A stretch of DNA of 64,000 nucleotides from contig JACCXH010000050.1 of NCBI GenBank assembly GCA_013697245.1, forward strand, positions 124,001-188,000, written 5' to 3'. The stretch is from Bacteroidota bacterium. Its GTDB lineage: Bacteria > Bacteroidota > Bacteroidia > B-17B0 > Aurantibacillaceae. The notes below the pieces were generated by a model that was given only the letters and a program-made list of their open reading frames with translations, did not search any database and had not been told where the DNA came from. Shown in pieces: positions 1 through 6,934 of the stretch. The position numbers and the translations under genes were made by a program. The first letter of the stretch is position 1, and the number at the start of each line of letters is the position of its first letter.

Positions 1-713
1 CACCGGTAATTTGGAATGATTTTATTACCAACAATGGTGTATTAAACAGTGCTTTAGGTTTTACGTTCGATCTTGCAAATTTTTCTCAAACAAGTTCCAA
101 TATTCCAAATTTACCAACCGATTCTATTTTACATGGCCCAATGGGAAATGTGACCCAGGTAAAATGGTCAGGAGGCACAACGCTAGCGTTGGACCCCATA
201 CAAAACCCAACCGTTAAAGGAGTAGTTTATAAAACAGGTTCTTCTTTTGGCAATTCAAATGTATTATTTGCCTATGCGCGTGTTGGTAATGGTAAAGTAG
301 CTGCTATTGGTGATAGTTCGCCGCCCGATGATGGTAGTGGCGATCCAAATGATGTTTTATACGATGGCTATATTACTGATGCTGCAGGAAATCATCAACG
401 TTTATTAATGAATGCTACTATTTGGCTTGCAAGGGGTGGATCTTCCATTACAGGTATTCCTGAAAATAGCATCGCTCCTATTTCGGTTTATCCAAACCCG
501 GTATCTGATCAATTAAATTTTTCATTTGAAAATAATTCATCAAGAACTATTCAACTAACCGACCTCAGCGGCCGAATGATAAGATCTGTCAACGTAAGTG
601 ATAAAACTACTTCTATTGACCTTAAAGATCTAAAAGCGGGCATTTATTTTTTGAAACTACTTTCGGAGAATAAATTAATATTATCTCAAAAAATAATTAA
701 GCTCGATAATTGA
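1..713 (+). CDS. T9SS-secreted protein, C-terminal part (partial)
   Basis: The reading frame is open from base 3 to the stop at 713, so this is the 3' end of a longer gene whose start lies outside the window. The visible protein has an extracellular-type domain rich in Gly, Asn and Asp, with a segment around GDSSPPDDGSGDPND followed by MNATIWLA. It ends in a typical type A sorting domain: SVYPNPVSDQL, then a beta-rich stretch, then KAGIYFLKLLSENK and a final basic IIKLDN. In Bacteroidota such domains direct export across the outer membrane by the type IX system and are then cleaved. The catalytic or binding role of the main domain cannot be told from this fragment. Confidence 0.85.
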   Translation, partial: PVIWNDFITNNGVLNSALGFTFDLANFSQTSSNIPNLPTDSILHGPMGNVTQVKWSGGTTLALDPIQNPTVKGVVYKTGSSFGNSNVLFAYARVGNGKVAAIGDSSPPDDGSGDPNDVLYDGYITDAAGNHQRLLMNATIWLARGGSSITGIPENSIAPISVYPNPVSDQLNFSFENNSSRTIQLTDLSGRMIRSVNVSDKTTSIDLKDLKAGIYFLKLLSENKLILSQKIIKLDN

Positions 714-752
714 TTCATTTTTCAACTTCAGATTTACTTTAGATTCGCATCA

Positions 753-760
753 TAACTTTG
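753..760 (+). promoter_or_regulatory. -7 promoter box
   Basis: TAACTTTG matches the Bacteroidota -7 consensus TAnnTTTG and lies 28 bases before the ATG at 788. A clear -33 TTTG at the right spacing is not visible. Confidence 0.45.
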
Positions 761-787
761 TTCTATAAACAATATAAAACCATAAAC

Positions 788-1210
788 ATGAAAACGATCA
801 TCATCACAGCCGCAGCCCTTGTGTTTTCAATAAACACCGCTTGCGCACAAAAAGTTAAAGCAGCCGAAGTTCCAAAAGCAGTTATAGACTCTTTTAATAA
901 AAATTTTAGCGGTACAAAAGTAGAAACCTGGGAAAAAGAAAAAGATGGTGCTTACGAAGCAGAATTTGATCTTAATAAAGTAGAAACTTCTGCCACATTT
1001 AGCGCCGATGGAAAATTATTGGAAACAGAGACTGAAATTGCAGTTAGCGCTTTGCCAAAAGCCGTTACTGATTATTTAGCAAAAAATTATGCCGGTAAAA
1101 AAATAAAAGAAGCCGCAAAAATAGTGGATGGCAACGGTAAAATAAAATACGAAGCCGAAGTAGATAAAAAAGACCTGTTGTTTGATGAGCAGGGAAATTT
1201 TATTAAATAA
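788..1210 (+). CDS. Secreted PepSY-like (BLIP-like) domain protein
   Basis: A 140-residue exported protein. The ATG at 788 starts a clear signal peptide (MKTIIITAAALVFS, ending near TACAQ). The frame is open back to 758, but that stretch overlaps the -7 box and has no signal peptide. The mature part holds two copies of a short motif: A(E/L)(V/P)PKAV, a GTKVETWEKEK or GKKIKEAAKIV strand, then YEAEFD or YEAEVD. This is the pattern of the putative beta-lactamase-inhibitor-like PepSY family (PF11396). Bacteroidota have many such periplasmic proteins of unknown ligand. It stands alone between a promoter and a strong terminator, so it is probably monocistronic. Confidence 0.8.
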   Translation: MKTIIITAAALVFSINTACAQKVKAAEVPKAVIDSFNKNFSGTKVETWEKEKDGAYEAEFDLNKVETSATFSADGKLLETETEIAVSALPKAVTDYLAKNYAGKKIKEAAKIVDGNGKIKYEAEVDKKDLLFDEQGNFIK

Positions 1211-1217
1211 AACTAAA

Positions 1218-1249
1218 AAGCCTTTACGAAAAATGTAAAGGCTTTTTTA
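1218..1249. terminator. Rho-independent terminator, bidirectional
   Basis: Perfect 10-bp stem AAGCCTTTAC / GTAAAGGCTT with a 7-base loop and a T run after it. An A-rich run before it lets it also serve the convergent gene ending at 1272. Confidence 0.9.
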
Positions 1250-1271
1250 TTTATTGCAGTTTTTTATATTT

Positions 1272-1787
1272 CTATTTAGTTTTTTCTTCGTCCATCATCA
1301 CATCTCCCATTAAATGAGCGGGTTCTTTTTTAGTTTTATTTTTTGGTTGTTTTGAAGTAGCAGATACCCTTCCCTTTATGGGTGCTTTATGCGTAGTATC
1401 TTTTGCGCATTTTTTTGTAGTATCCATAGGTGTATACGCAACTTTACCCATAAGCACTTCTTTATCGCGCGGTTGGTTTTGGGCTTTACCAAATAAGCTC
1501 AAGCCAAAAACAAAGAAAACAACCAAGGCGGCTTTATGAAAAAATTTCCATGATCTAAAATCATTAAAAAAATCATCAAAAGTTAATGCGTTTAGCTGGT
1601 CTTGTTCAAAGCGTCCACAAACAGATTCGGTTTCAGGTTTTTTTCTGAAAAAATCTTTTATCTGTGTAATGGTCTTGCTGCTAAAATCAACAACATTTTT
1701 TTGACAGGATAAACAAAAAGCACCTTTATCGTTTGGCGACATTTTATCCCAGTTCTCGTGGCAGGGTTCGTTAATTGAAAGTTTCAT
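1272..1787 (-). CDS. Four-cysteine N-terminal domain plus single TM protein (copy 1)
   Basis: A 171-residue protein. The N-terminal 60 residues carry C9, C25, C28 and C57 in the arrangement C-x15-CLSC-x28-CGRF, including the motif GAFCLSCQKNVVDFS, which suggests a small metal- or disulfide-stabilised domain. A hydrophobic helix follows at about 86-100. The rest is a Lys/Thr-rich tail with repeats of MG(K/D)V and DTTKK. The cysteine motif is widespread in Bacteroidota membrane proteins, sometimes ahead of carboxypeptidase-regulatory or TonB-type domains, but no function is established here. It lies 24 bases after a near-identical paralogue on the same strand, so the two are probably co-transcribed. 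Confidence 0.75.
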   Translation of the reverse strand: MKLSINEPCHENWDKMSPNDKGAFCLSCQKNVVDFSSKTITQIKDFFRKKPETESVCGRFEQDQLNALTFDDFFNDFRSWKFFHKAALVVFFVFGLSLFGKAQNQPRDKEVLMGKVAYTPMDTTKKCAKDTTHKAPIKGRVSATSKQPKNKTKKEPAHLMGDVMMDEEKTK

Positions 1788-1811
1788 ATGATCTAAATCT
1801 AATTTACAAAA

Positions 1812-2327
1812 TTATTTGGCATTTTTATCTTCTATCATGGGTTCGCCCATTATCCTTTTATTTTTTTTCGGTTTTGTTGTCCCATTATCAACGCGTTTTA
1901 CATCACCTTTTATCATTGGTTTAGCAAGCGTATCTTTTTTGCATATTTTTTTGGTAGTATCCTGAGGTACATAAGCAACCGCTCCCATTTTTGGGCGTGG
2001 TATATCTTTTGGTTTTGTTTGTGCGCCTGCAAATAAGCTTAAACCAAAGATAAAGAACACAATTAAAGCTGCTTTTTTTACGACTCTCCATGTCATGAAC
2101 TCGTTAAAAAAATCATCAAAGGTTAAAGCATCTAATTGGCTCTCGTCAAATCGTCCGCACACAGATTCGTTTGCATTTTTTTTCTTGAAAAAATCTTTTA
2201 TCTGTGCGATAGTCTTGCTGCTAAAATCAACAACATTTTTTTGGCAGGATAAACAAAAAGCACCTTTATCGTTGGGTGTCATTTTATCCCAGTTTTCGTG
2301 GCAGGGTTCGTTAATTGAGATCTTCAT
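1812..2327 (-). CDS. Four-cysteine N-terminal domain plus single TM protein (copy 2)
   Basis: Tandem paralogue of the downstream gene and of the same length (171 residues). The first 60 residues differ at only about a dozen positions and keep C9, C25, C28 and C57 (here GAFCLSCQKN and ESVCGRF). The helix KAALIVFFIFGLSLF is conserved, while the Lys-rich tail has diverged, with short MGAVAY / MGEPMI repeats. This pattern indicates a gene duplication with the N-terminal domain and membrane anchor under constraint. It is first in a two-gene transcription unit, and its upstream region (2328-2440) abuts the left edge of the cassette array. Confidence 0.75.
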   Translation of the reverse strand: MKISINEPCHENWDKMTPNDKGAFCLSCQKNVVDFSSKTIAQIKDFFKKKNANESVCGRFDESQLDALTFDDFFNEFMTWRVVKKAALIVFFIFGLSLFAGAQTKPKDIPRPKMGAVAYVPQDTTKKICKKDTLAKPMIKGDVKRVDNGTTKPKKNKRIMGEPMIEDKNAK

Positions 2328-2426
2328 AGCGTTTGTTTTATATTTAGATGCTGCATATAAAGTAATTCCATAAAAATAAATTAAGAATTTCTAAAAGCTA
2401 ATTAGCTGGTTTTTAAGGATTTTTGT

Positions 2427-2434
2427 TAAATTTG
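2427..2434 (+). promoter_or_regulatory. Candidate promoter entering the cassette array
   Basis: TAAATTTG is a perfect TAnnTTTG box pointing into the array, about 80 bases before the first cassette gene. It could act like an integron Pc promoter. A -33 element is only weakly visible (TTAG at 2402-2405, 21-base spacer). Confidence 0.35.
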
Positions 2435-2437
2435 ATC

Positions 2438-2507
2438 TGGCTAAGTCGTTTTTAAACGTTTGTAAGTATTTGTAAACGTCTTTATGGCGCTTAGCCACAA
2501 GTTAGGC
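2438..2507 (+). repeat. Left boundary half-site of the cassette array
   Basis: TGGCTAAG (2438-2445) and CTTAGCCA (2490-2497) form an inverted repeat around an internal ACGTTT / AAACGT pair. It ends in GTTAGGC (2501-2507), an exact match to the integron core site GTTRRRY. The segment GCGCTTAGCCACAAGTTAGG is nearly the reverse complement of the left arm of the third spacer (CCTAACAGCGGCTAAGCGC), so it looks like the right arm of an attC of the same family. No RYYYAAC partner lies about 190 bases upstream. It could be an attI-like site or the remnant of a deleted cassette. Confidence 0.55.
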
Positions 2508-2515
2508 ATAACTTT

Positions 2516-2911
2516 ATGACGACACATCCAATAGCACTTGACAAAAAAAAGGTAGGGACTTATCCTGCTAAAACCTTTTCTGGAGGTGGTTACTTTTATG
2601 ATGACGTTCTTGAGTATCGGGTTTGGGTTCATCCAGCTGATGACGCAAATGACACCGACTACTTTAAAGCCTTTGCAGACTATGAATCTGCTAAAAAATA
2701 TGCTGAGAACACGGACGGGTCAGAAGATCCCTGTGTCTTGATCTTGCAAAAAGAATATATTGACGAACCTGAAGACGGAGTCTTTGTTAAAATAAAAAAG
2801 CGCAGAATTACAGAATGGTTAGTGCCTTGGCTCAGTGACAGCAAAAGGGACACGGACAGCCTTGACAAGTTCATTGCAGACCGAAAAGCAACGCCTAACA
2901 CGGGGCCATAG
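2516..2911 (+). CDS. Cassette 1 hypothetical acidic protein
   Basis: A 131-residue soluble-looking protein with no signal peptide or membrane segment. It contains GGYFYDDVLEYRVWVHP near residue 25, an Asp-rich middle (PADDANDTDYFKAF), then ILQKEYIDEP and a basic KIKKRRITEWLVPWL near 93-107. The ATG at 2516 follows the cassette junction directly. The last residues TPNTGP and the stop at 2909-2911 are encoded by the attC arm itself, so the C-terminus was shaped by the recombination site. Proteins with the KKRRITEWLVPWL ending occur beside or within cassette-like arrays, sometimes labelled acetyltransferase-like, but I see no acetyl-CoA motif. Function unknown. Confidence 0.75.
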   Translation: MTTHPIALDKKKVGTYPAKTFSGGGYFYDDVLEYRVWVHPADDANDTDYFKAFADYESAKKYAENTDGSEDPCVLILQKEYIDEPEDGVFVKIKKRRITEWLVPWLSDSKRDTDSLDKFIADRKATPNTGP

Positions 2912-3084
2912 CGCCAGCCGGACAGACACTTTACATGCAAAAGCAATTTTAATTTGGTGCCTTCGGCGTGACATCGTTTTGCTTTTGCTCAAAATATTTT
3001 AACTTCACGGTGGACTTCGGAACACTTTAGCAACTGGCGGCAATTGGACACGCGGCCGGCGCAAGCCCCGAAACCGTTACTTGC
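2893..3084 (+). repeat. attC-like site A
   Basis: GCCTAAC (2893-2899, exact RYYYAAC) opens the site and GTTACTTGC (3076-3084) closes it. The arms pair well: ACACGGGGC and GCGCC-GCCGG on the left, CCGGCGCAAGCCCCG on the right. An inner promoter-like pair lies at 2978-3007. At about 190 bases it is longer than the usual attC range of roughly 60-140. Confidence 0.65.
2978..3007 (+). promoter_or_regulatory. Promoter-like pair inside attC-like site A
   Basis: TTTG (2978-2981), 18-base spacer, TAACTTCA (3000-3007). It faces the cassette 2 gene, whose ATG is at 3129. Confidence 0.4.
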
Positions 3085-3128
3085 AATTTTAGACACTAAT
3101 TCGTACATTTAATATTTAGACGCATAAA

Positions 3129-3725
3129 ATGAAAAAATTTATTTCAATTTTTATATTTCTTGGACCCCTCTTGACAATCGGACAAGAGAGTTCAAATAAA
3201 GTCATTCCGAAGAGAAATACGATTTATCTGGAGGCATACGGACAAGGGGTTTATAATTCCCTTTCATTTGACCGCCTTTATCGTTTGGACAAAAAAGTAA
3301 GAACTTCATTTACTGCTGGGCTGACTTTTCTTCCTCTTTTACATAGACCTGCTGAAATGCTAGCCATAGGAACTCCTGTTTCATATAATTGGTTGTTTGG
3401 ACAAAAAAGAAGTCATTTAGAATTAGGTATAGGGTTGACATTTTTGAGTTTAACAAAGCGAACTAACTCCGACATAGAACCAGCAATGTATTCCACGAAT
3501 AGTTTTCTATACTTGACTCCAAAAATCAGTTACCGATTTCAAAATCCAAACGGAGGACTTTTCTTTCGTGTATCATTTGCTCCCACAGTCGCTTTATGGT
3601 CGAGAGAAAGATATCGTTCCCTCGCATACAACGACCTTTTACGTCAAGCAGACAATCCAATTCCTGGATCCGGGGATATGATATTCCCATGGCCTGGCTT
3701 TAGTCTAGGTTATACATTAAAATAA
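3129..3725 (+). CDS. Cassette 2 outer-membrane barrel-like protein
   Basis: A 198-residue exported protein. Residues 1-18 form a signal peptide (MKKFISIFIFLGPLLTIG, cleavage before QESS). The rest alternates polar and hydrophobic residues in short strands, with aromatic girdle residues (YLEAYGQGVYNSLSFDRLY, LELGIGLTFLSL, YLTPKISYRF, FFRVSFAP). The last strand is FSLGYTLK, an aromatic-rich ending with no sorting domain, as in small 8-strand outer-membrane barrels. No specific family is recognised. It is the only gene in its cassette and has its own upstream promoter-like pair within attC site A. Confidence 0.7.
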   Translation: MKKFISIFIFLGPLLTIGQESSNKVIPKRNTIYLEAYGQGVYNSLSFDRLYRLDKKVRTSFTAGLTFLPLLHRPAEMLAIGTPVSYNWLFGQKRSHLELGIGLTFLSLTKRTNSDIEPAMYSTNSFLYLTPKISYRFQNPNGGLFFRVSFAPTVALWSRERYRSLAYNDLLRQADNPIPGSGDMIFPWPGFSLGYTLK

Positions 3726-3730
3726 AAACT

Positions 3731-3923
3731 GCAAGTAACACGGGGCAATTTCGTCAGCGGGCGGACGAGCGAATCGCAAAGCCAATTTAATGTTTGGCCG
3801 ACGCCAGAACTTTTTTTCATTTGGCTTTGCTAATAAACATTAGTACATTTAATAAACATTTGTGGGTATAGACAGTTGAATGTTCCAAACGCCAACTACT
3901 TGTAGTCGCAAACCGTTAGGTGC
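3731..3923 (+). repeat. attC-like site B
   Basis: GCAAGTAAC (3731-3739) to GTTAGGTGC (3915-3923), 193 bases. An inner hairpin pairs AAAGCCAA with TTGGCTTT. The block TAATAAACATTAGTACATTT is shared almost base for base with sites C and D. The outer arms pair less well than in site A. Confidence 0.65.
3820..3851 (+). promoter_or_regulatory. Promoter-like pair inside attC-like site B
   Basis: TTTG (3820-3823), 20-base spacer, TACATTTA (3844-3851), pointing at the cassette 3 gene. Confidence 0.45.
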
Positions 3924-4074
3924 AAGTTTAGAAGACACAACGGTTCGACAGTTTTCTAAATTGTCATTTCAATTTATGGACAAAGGAGTAATCAGAAAAT
4001 CCAACCTGACAAAAGAGTATGAGGCGGACGCTGAAAAGCCAATGAGTAAGCAACAACTAAAAACAGTAAAAAAA

Positions 4075-4938
4075 ATGAAAACAATAACAATTATTCTTAT
4101 TGGTGTTTTACAACTAATTTATTCAGTTTCAGTTAAAGGACAGGTATTAACGGCGACATCAGTACCTACAAGTTATGTTAATTGTTATACTTGTGTTGGA
4201 ACTGCGACTTGGACTCCTAATTTCGCTGTAACTTATACAATCCCTTTGGTACTAAATACGTATTCGATAAACGAATTATCAAAACCTATTTATTTAACAA
4301 ATTATAATTTTAATATTCCATCAAACTCAATTATACAGGGCGTAGAACTAACATTAGGCACCTATACTGCCAATTATTATTTTTATAAAGACAGTACAGT
4401 AAATTTAATTTACAATAATACTGCAATTGGATTAAATAAAGCATTAAATTCAAATTTTACTTTTTCTCCAAATCCACGCTTTTATGGTAGTTCAACAGAT
4501 TTGTGGGGAACTACATTAACCGCAACAACCATAAACAGCCCATCTTTTGGTGTAGCAGTTGCAGTAAAATATAATTCTACACAAACTTCGGACGCTATGG
4601 CAATGGCAGGTACAACTTATACAACTTTTCCAAGTTTAAAAATATTTTATTCATTAACTACAGACGTTAACGCAATAAGTATTGATACTAAGGAAATTGA
4701 CGCTTATTGTTCAGAAAGTAAAATAATTTTAAGATTAAAAAATACTAATGTCAAGCAAAGCTATAACGTTAGACTTTATGACGCTATTGGTAAATTAGTT
4801 TTAGACGAAAAAATTATTTATGATAATAATCATAGCGAATATATTATCGATTTGAAAAAAGACATTAAAGGGATTTATTATTTGAATATCAATAATGATG
4901 CTTTTATAAGTAAAACGAAAAAAATATTTGTTGACTAA
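4075..4938 (+). CDS. Cassette 3 secreted protein with T9SS sorting domain
   Basis: Start chosen at the ATG at 4075, which opens a signal peptide (MKTITIILIGVLQLIYSVSV). The frame is open back to 3880, but that start would sit in the preceding attC and before the cassette edge. The 287-residue product has a Thr/Asn-rich beta domain (CYTCVGTATWTPNF, then SNSIIQGVELTLGTYT) resembling an extracellular lectin- or jelly-roll-type fold without a recognised family. It ends in a C-terminal sorting domain: VRLYDAIGKLVLDEK, DIKGIYYLNINN, and a basic end. The sorting domain predicts outer-membrane export by the type IX system, so the cassette is useful only in hosts with that pathway. Confidence 0.75.
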   Translation: MKTITIILIGVLQLIYSVSVKGQVLTATSVPTSYVNCYTCVGTATWTPNFAVTYTIPLVLNTYSINELSKPIYLTNYNFNIPSNSIIQGVELTLGTYTANYYFYKDSTVNLIYNNTAIGLNKALNSNFTFSPNPRFYGSSTDLWGTTLTATTINSPSFGVAVAVKYNSTQTSDAMAMAGTTYTTFPSLKIFYSLTTDVNAISIDTKEIDAYCSESKIILRLKNTNVKQSYNVRLYDAIGKLVLDEKIIYDNNHSEYIIDLKKDIKGIYYLNINNDAFISKTKKIFVD

Positions 4939-4943
4939 AACCA

Positions 4944-5136
4944 GCACCTAACAGCGGCTAAGCGCAAGGCGGGCGGAACGGCGCATCGCAAAGCCAATTT
5001 ATTGTCCGGTCGACACCGGAACTTTTTTGCATTTGGCTTTGCTAATAAACATTTGTACATTTAATAAACATTTCGGCGTGTAGACAAAGGAAGCTTCGTA
5101 AGCCCGCCGAACGCAAGCCCCGAAACCGTTAGGTGC
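4944..5136 (+). repeat. attC-like site C
   Basis: GCACCTAAC (4944-4952) to GTTAGGTGC (5128-5136), 193 bases, with the AAAGCCAA / TTGGCTTT inner stem. Its left arm CGGCTAAGCGC differs from the CACGGGGC arms of A and B and matches the array's left-boundary half-site instead. The right arm GCAAGCCCCGAAACCG is the A type. It may be a hybrid site. Confidence 0.65.
5032..5063 (+). promoter_or_regulatory. Promoter-like pair inside attC-like site C
   Basis: TTTG (5032-5035), 20-base spacer, TACATTTA (5056-5063), the same geometry as in site B. It faces the lipoprotein gene of cassette 4. Confidence 0.45.
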
Positions 5137-5167
5137 AAGTGGCGGACAGACCTCGATAAAAACTGAC

Positions 5168-6202
5168 ATGAGAAAAACATTCATACTGACTCTTTCCATT
5201 TTCATCTTAGTTATACAAGGTTGCCATACCTATTTAATTGACAAAGAATCAGCGGCAAGGCAAATGACTAATTTAAAAGTTGAACGAGGAAGTGGCAAGA
5301 GGAGCGGGAACATAAAATATTCCAACGACTGGACATATTTAATAATAAAAAATGAAAAATTAAGTTTTGATACTATATTTCCATTTGATATTAAATTTCT
5401 TTTGAAATCAGGTATTAATAGTGGCTGGTGGGGTACAACTAGACTAATTTATAAAGAAGGCTATTTTATTTCTTATAATGATACTACGCTTAATACCAGT
5501 CCTAAGTGTAAGTTTTGCAATATAAATATTGATTCTATAGAAAAAATAGAAATAAGAGGTCCCCGAAAAATTAATTTTGTTTCTTACAACGACTCTCATT
5601 GGCATGTTGACTATCGAATGGGTTTGACTTCCAACTTTGTTAATCTAAAGACAAAAAGCTATCTAGACAATTATTTTAATCTCGGTTTTGGTGCATCAAT
5701 TTACTACAGAAATTTTATTTTTTCTTATTGCTTTAACCCCACGACACTATTAAGAGTAAAAGAACAATTCAAAAATACTGCCGGTGACTCAATCAGACCA
5801 TACGCCAATACTTTTTGGAAAACAAATGGTCCTTACTCAATAAATATAATTAAACACAATTTTGACTTCGGTTATGAATTTAAAATCAATAACAAAATTA
5901 GTTTAACCCCAACAATTGGTGCAGGACTATGGCATTTCACCATAAAAGACTCTGCAAACTACAGAAAAAATATTAATTCACTTTACGACATTAATCTCGG
6001 ACTCTCTTTGAAACGTTTTGTATATGTATCAGAAGGCGCTCGCTTTTTTTATGGACTTCAAGGTTATGCCAGTTATAGTAATGTAACCGACAAACTTTCT
6101 TCTTTTGGTAATCCGTATTGGACCATCACAATTAATTGCGGCTTTAAATTTGTACCACGAGGGTTGGTTGCCCTTAGTCTTTTGTCAGGTTTAGGCAATT
6201 GA
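5168..6202 (+). CDS. Cassette 4 lipoprotein
   Basis: A 344-residue protein with a lipoprotein signal peptide: MRKTFILTLSIFILVIQGC, lipobox VIQGC with lipidated C19. The ATG at 5168 lies 39 bases into the cassette. The N-terminal half has a YKEGYFISYNDT segment and a CKFCNIN pair near 115. The C-terminal half is strand-rich and glycine/aromatic-rich (LGFGASIYYRNFIFSYCF, DFGYEFKINNKISLTPTIGAGLW, FFYGLQGYASYSN), like an outer-membrane-associated beta structure. No family is recognised. A role at the cell envelope is inferred from the lipobox only. Confidence 0.75.
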   Translation: MRKTFILTLSIFILVIQGCHTYLIDKESAARQMTNLKVERGSGKRSGNIKYSNDWTYLIIKNEKLSFDTIFPFDIKFLLKSGINSGWWGTTRLIYKEGYFISYNDTTLNTSPKCKFCNINIDSIEKIEIRGPRKINFVSYNDSHWHVDYRMGLTSNFVNLKTKSYLDNYFNLGFGASIYYRNFIFSYCFNPTTLLRVKEQFKNTAGDSIRPYANTFWKTNGPYSINIIKHNFDFGYEFKINNKISLTPTIGAGLWHFTIKDSANYRKNINSLYDINLGLSLKRFVYVSEGARFFYGLQGYASYSNVTDKLSSFGNPYWTITINCGFKFVPRGLVALSLLSGLGN

Positions 6203-6251
6203 TTTCAGTAAGCAGACACGTCAACAAGACGCATCTGTGTGCCGCCACCAG

Positions 6252-6435
6252 ACACCTAACACGGGACAATTGCGTCAGCGGGCGGACCGGGGCATCTCAA
6301 AGCCAATTTATTGCCTGCTTCGCAGACTTTTATTTTTCTTTGGCTTTACTAATAAACATTTGTATCTTCATATAAACATTTCGGCAAACAATACTTCATA
6401 AACCCGAATGCGCCAAGCCGCAAACCGTTAAAATA
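6252..6435 (+). repeat. attC-like site D
   Basis: ACACCTAAC (6252-6260) to GTTAAAAT (6427-6434), about 184 bases. It has the same central block (CAAAGCCAATTTATTG, then TTTGGCTTTACTAATAAACA). The closing core GTTAAAA is one base off GTTRRRY. Confidence 0.6.
6339..6370 (+). promoter_or_regulatory. Promoter-like pair inside attC-like site D
   Basis: TTTG (6339-6342), 20-base spacer, TATCTTCA (6363-6370), facing the cassette 5 gene. Confidence 0.4.
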
Positions 6436-6923
6436 TGACTAAAGACTTTACACAAGTAATGTCCGAGCGGACAGACAAACAATTGGTTGACATTCTGACC
6501 CTAAAACGTGACGAATATCAACCAGAGGCAATTTTTGCTGCAGAGAAAGAAATCGAACATCGACAAATTAATGTTGAGACATTTTATTCAGAAGTACAAA
6601 TTCATGAAATTCAAAATTCCACTCAAATAGACAAGGCGGACATGGAATTTGAGTGGTATCATAAAATACTAACTATTTTCCTCCCTGCTACCATTATTGC
6701 TGTAGTGACTTATTTATTTAACCTTCTAGGACAGGGTCCAATATTAAAGGCACTTGGTTTTCCGATAATGATTCTTATTCATTACGCTATTCATAATCGT
6801 CTTAAGGACACCGGTTATATAAAAATGGCTAAAGACTTTTTAAAATGGGTTAATTATACACTATATATATACATTGGACTGATTTTAGTTGCAGGACTGT
6901 CAATTTATTTCTTTTTCATGTGA
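6435..6923 (+). CDS. Cassette 5 membrane protein
   Basis: A 162-residue protein. Residues 1-50 are soluble and contain MSERTDKQLVDILTLKRDEYQPEAIFAAEKEIEHR, split over two helices. This N-terminal module recurs in many Bacteroidota integral membrane proteins of unknown role. Three hydrophobic segments follow, about 75-97, 103-120 and 138-161 (ending IYIGLILVAGLSIYFFF), so the C-terminus is in the membrane. The ATG at 6435 is 7 bases inside the cassette with no ribosome-binding site. Function unknown. Confidence 0.75.
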   Translation: MTKDFTQVMSERTDKQLVDILTLKRDEYQPEAIFAAEKEIEHRQINVETFYSEVQIHEIQNSTQIDKADMEFEWYHKILTIFLPATIIAVVTYLFNLLGQGPILKALGFPIMILIHYAIHNRLKDTGYIKMAKDFLKWVNYTLYIYIGLILVAGLSIYFFFM

Positions 6924-6934
6924 CAGGAAAGGCT

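Larger units (their letters stand above)
2502..3076 (+). mobile_element. Integron-type gene cassette 1
   Basis: The unit runs from the T after G2501 to G3076. Its first bases (G)TTAGGC are the exact complement of its own inverse core GCCTAAC at 2893-2899, as expected if it once closed into a circle at one attC. It carries one gene that starts 14 bases from the cassette edge and ends inside the attC left arm, both typical of cassettes. The gene is more GC-rich and GAC-rich than the flanking chromosome. Confidence 0.7.
3077..3915 (+). mobile_element. Integron-type gene cassette 2
   Basis: The unit starts (G)TTACTTGCA and its own inverse core at 3730-3739 reads TGCAAGTAAC, a 10-base exact complement. 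This is the most telling case. The start deviates from the usual GTTAGG core, and the far end of the same cassette deviates in the matching way. Confidence 0.7.
3916..5128 (+). mobile_element. Integron-type gene cassette 3
   Basis: Starts (G)TTAGGTGC and carries the complementary inverse core GCACCTAAC at 4944-4952 (9-base exact match). It holds a T9SS substrate gene preceded by about 160 bases with no convincing start, perhaps a leader or the remnant of another reading frame. Confidence 0.7.
5129..6427 (+). mobile_element. Integron-type gene cassette 4
   Basis: Starts (G)TTAGGTG, and its own inverse core at 6252-6260 is ACACCTAAC. Eight bases are complementary and the ninth has drifted. Confidence 0.65.

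Noticed and set aside
2095-2373. Plus-strand open frame opposite the four-cysteine gene
   Set aside because: It is the antisense shadow of a conserved tandem-duplicated gene and has no start context or family features.
2441-2946. Minus-strand frames across cassette 1
   Set aside because: They run through the attC-like arm and the left half-site; the plus-strand gene fits the cassette rules.
3880-4074. N-terminal extension of the cassette 3 gene
   Set aside because: It would start before the cassette edge inside the preceding attC-like site and place 65 residues ahead of a clear signal peptide.
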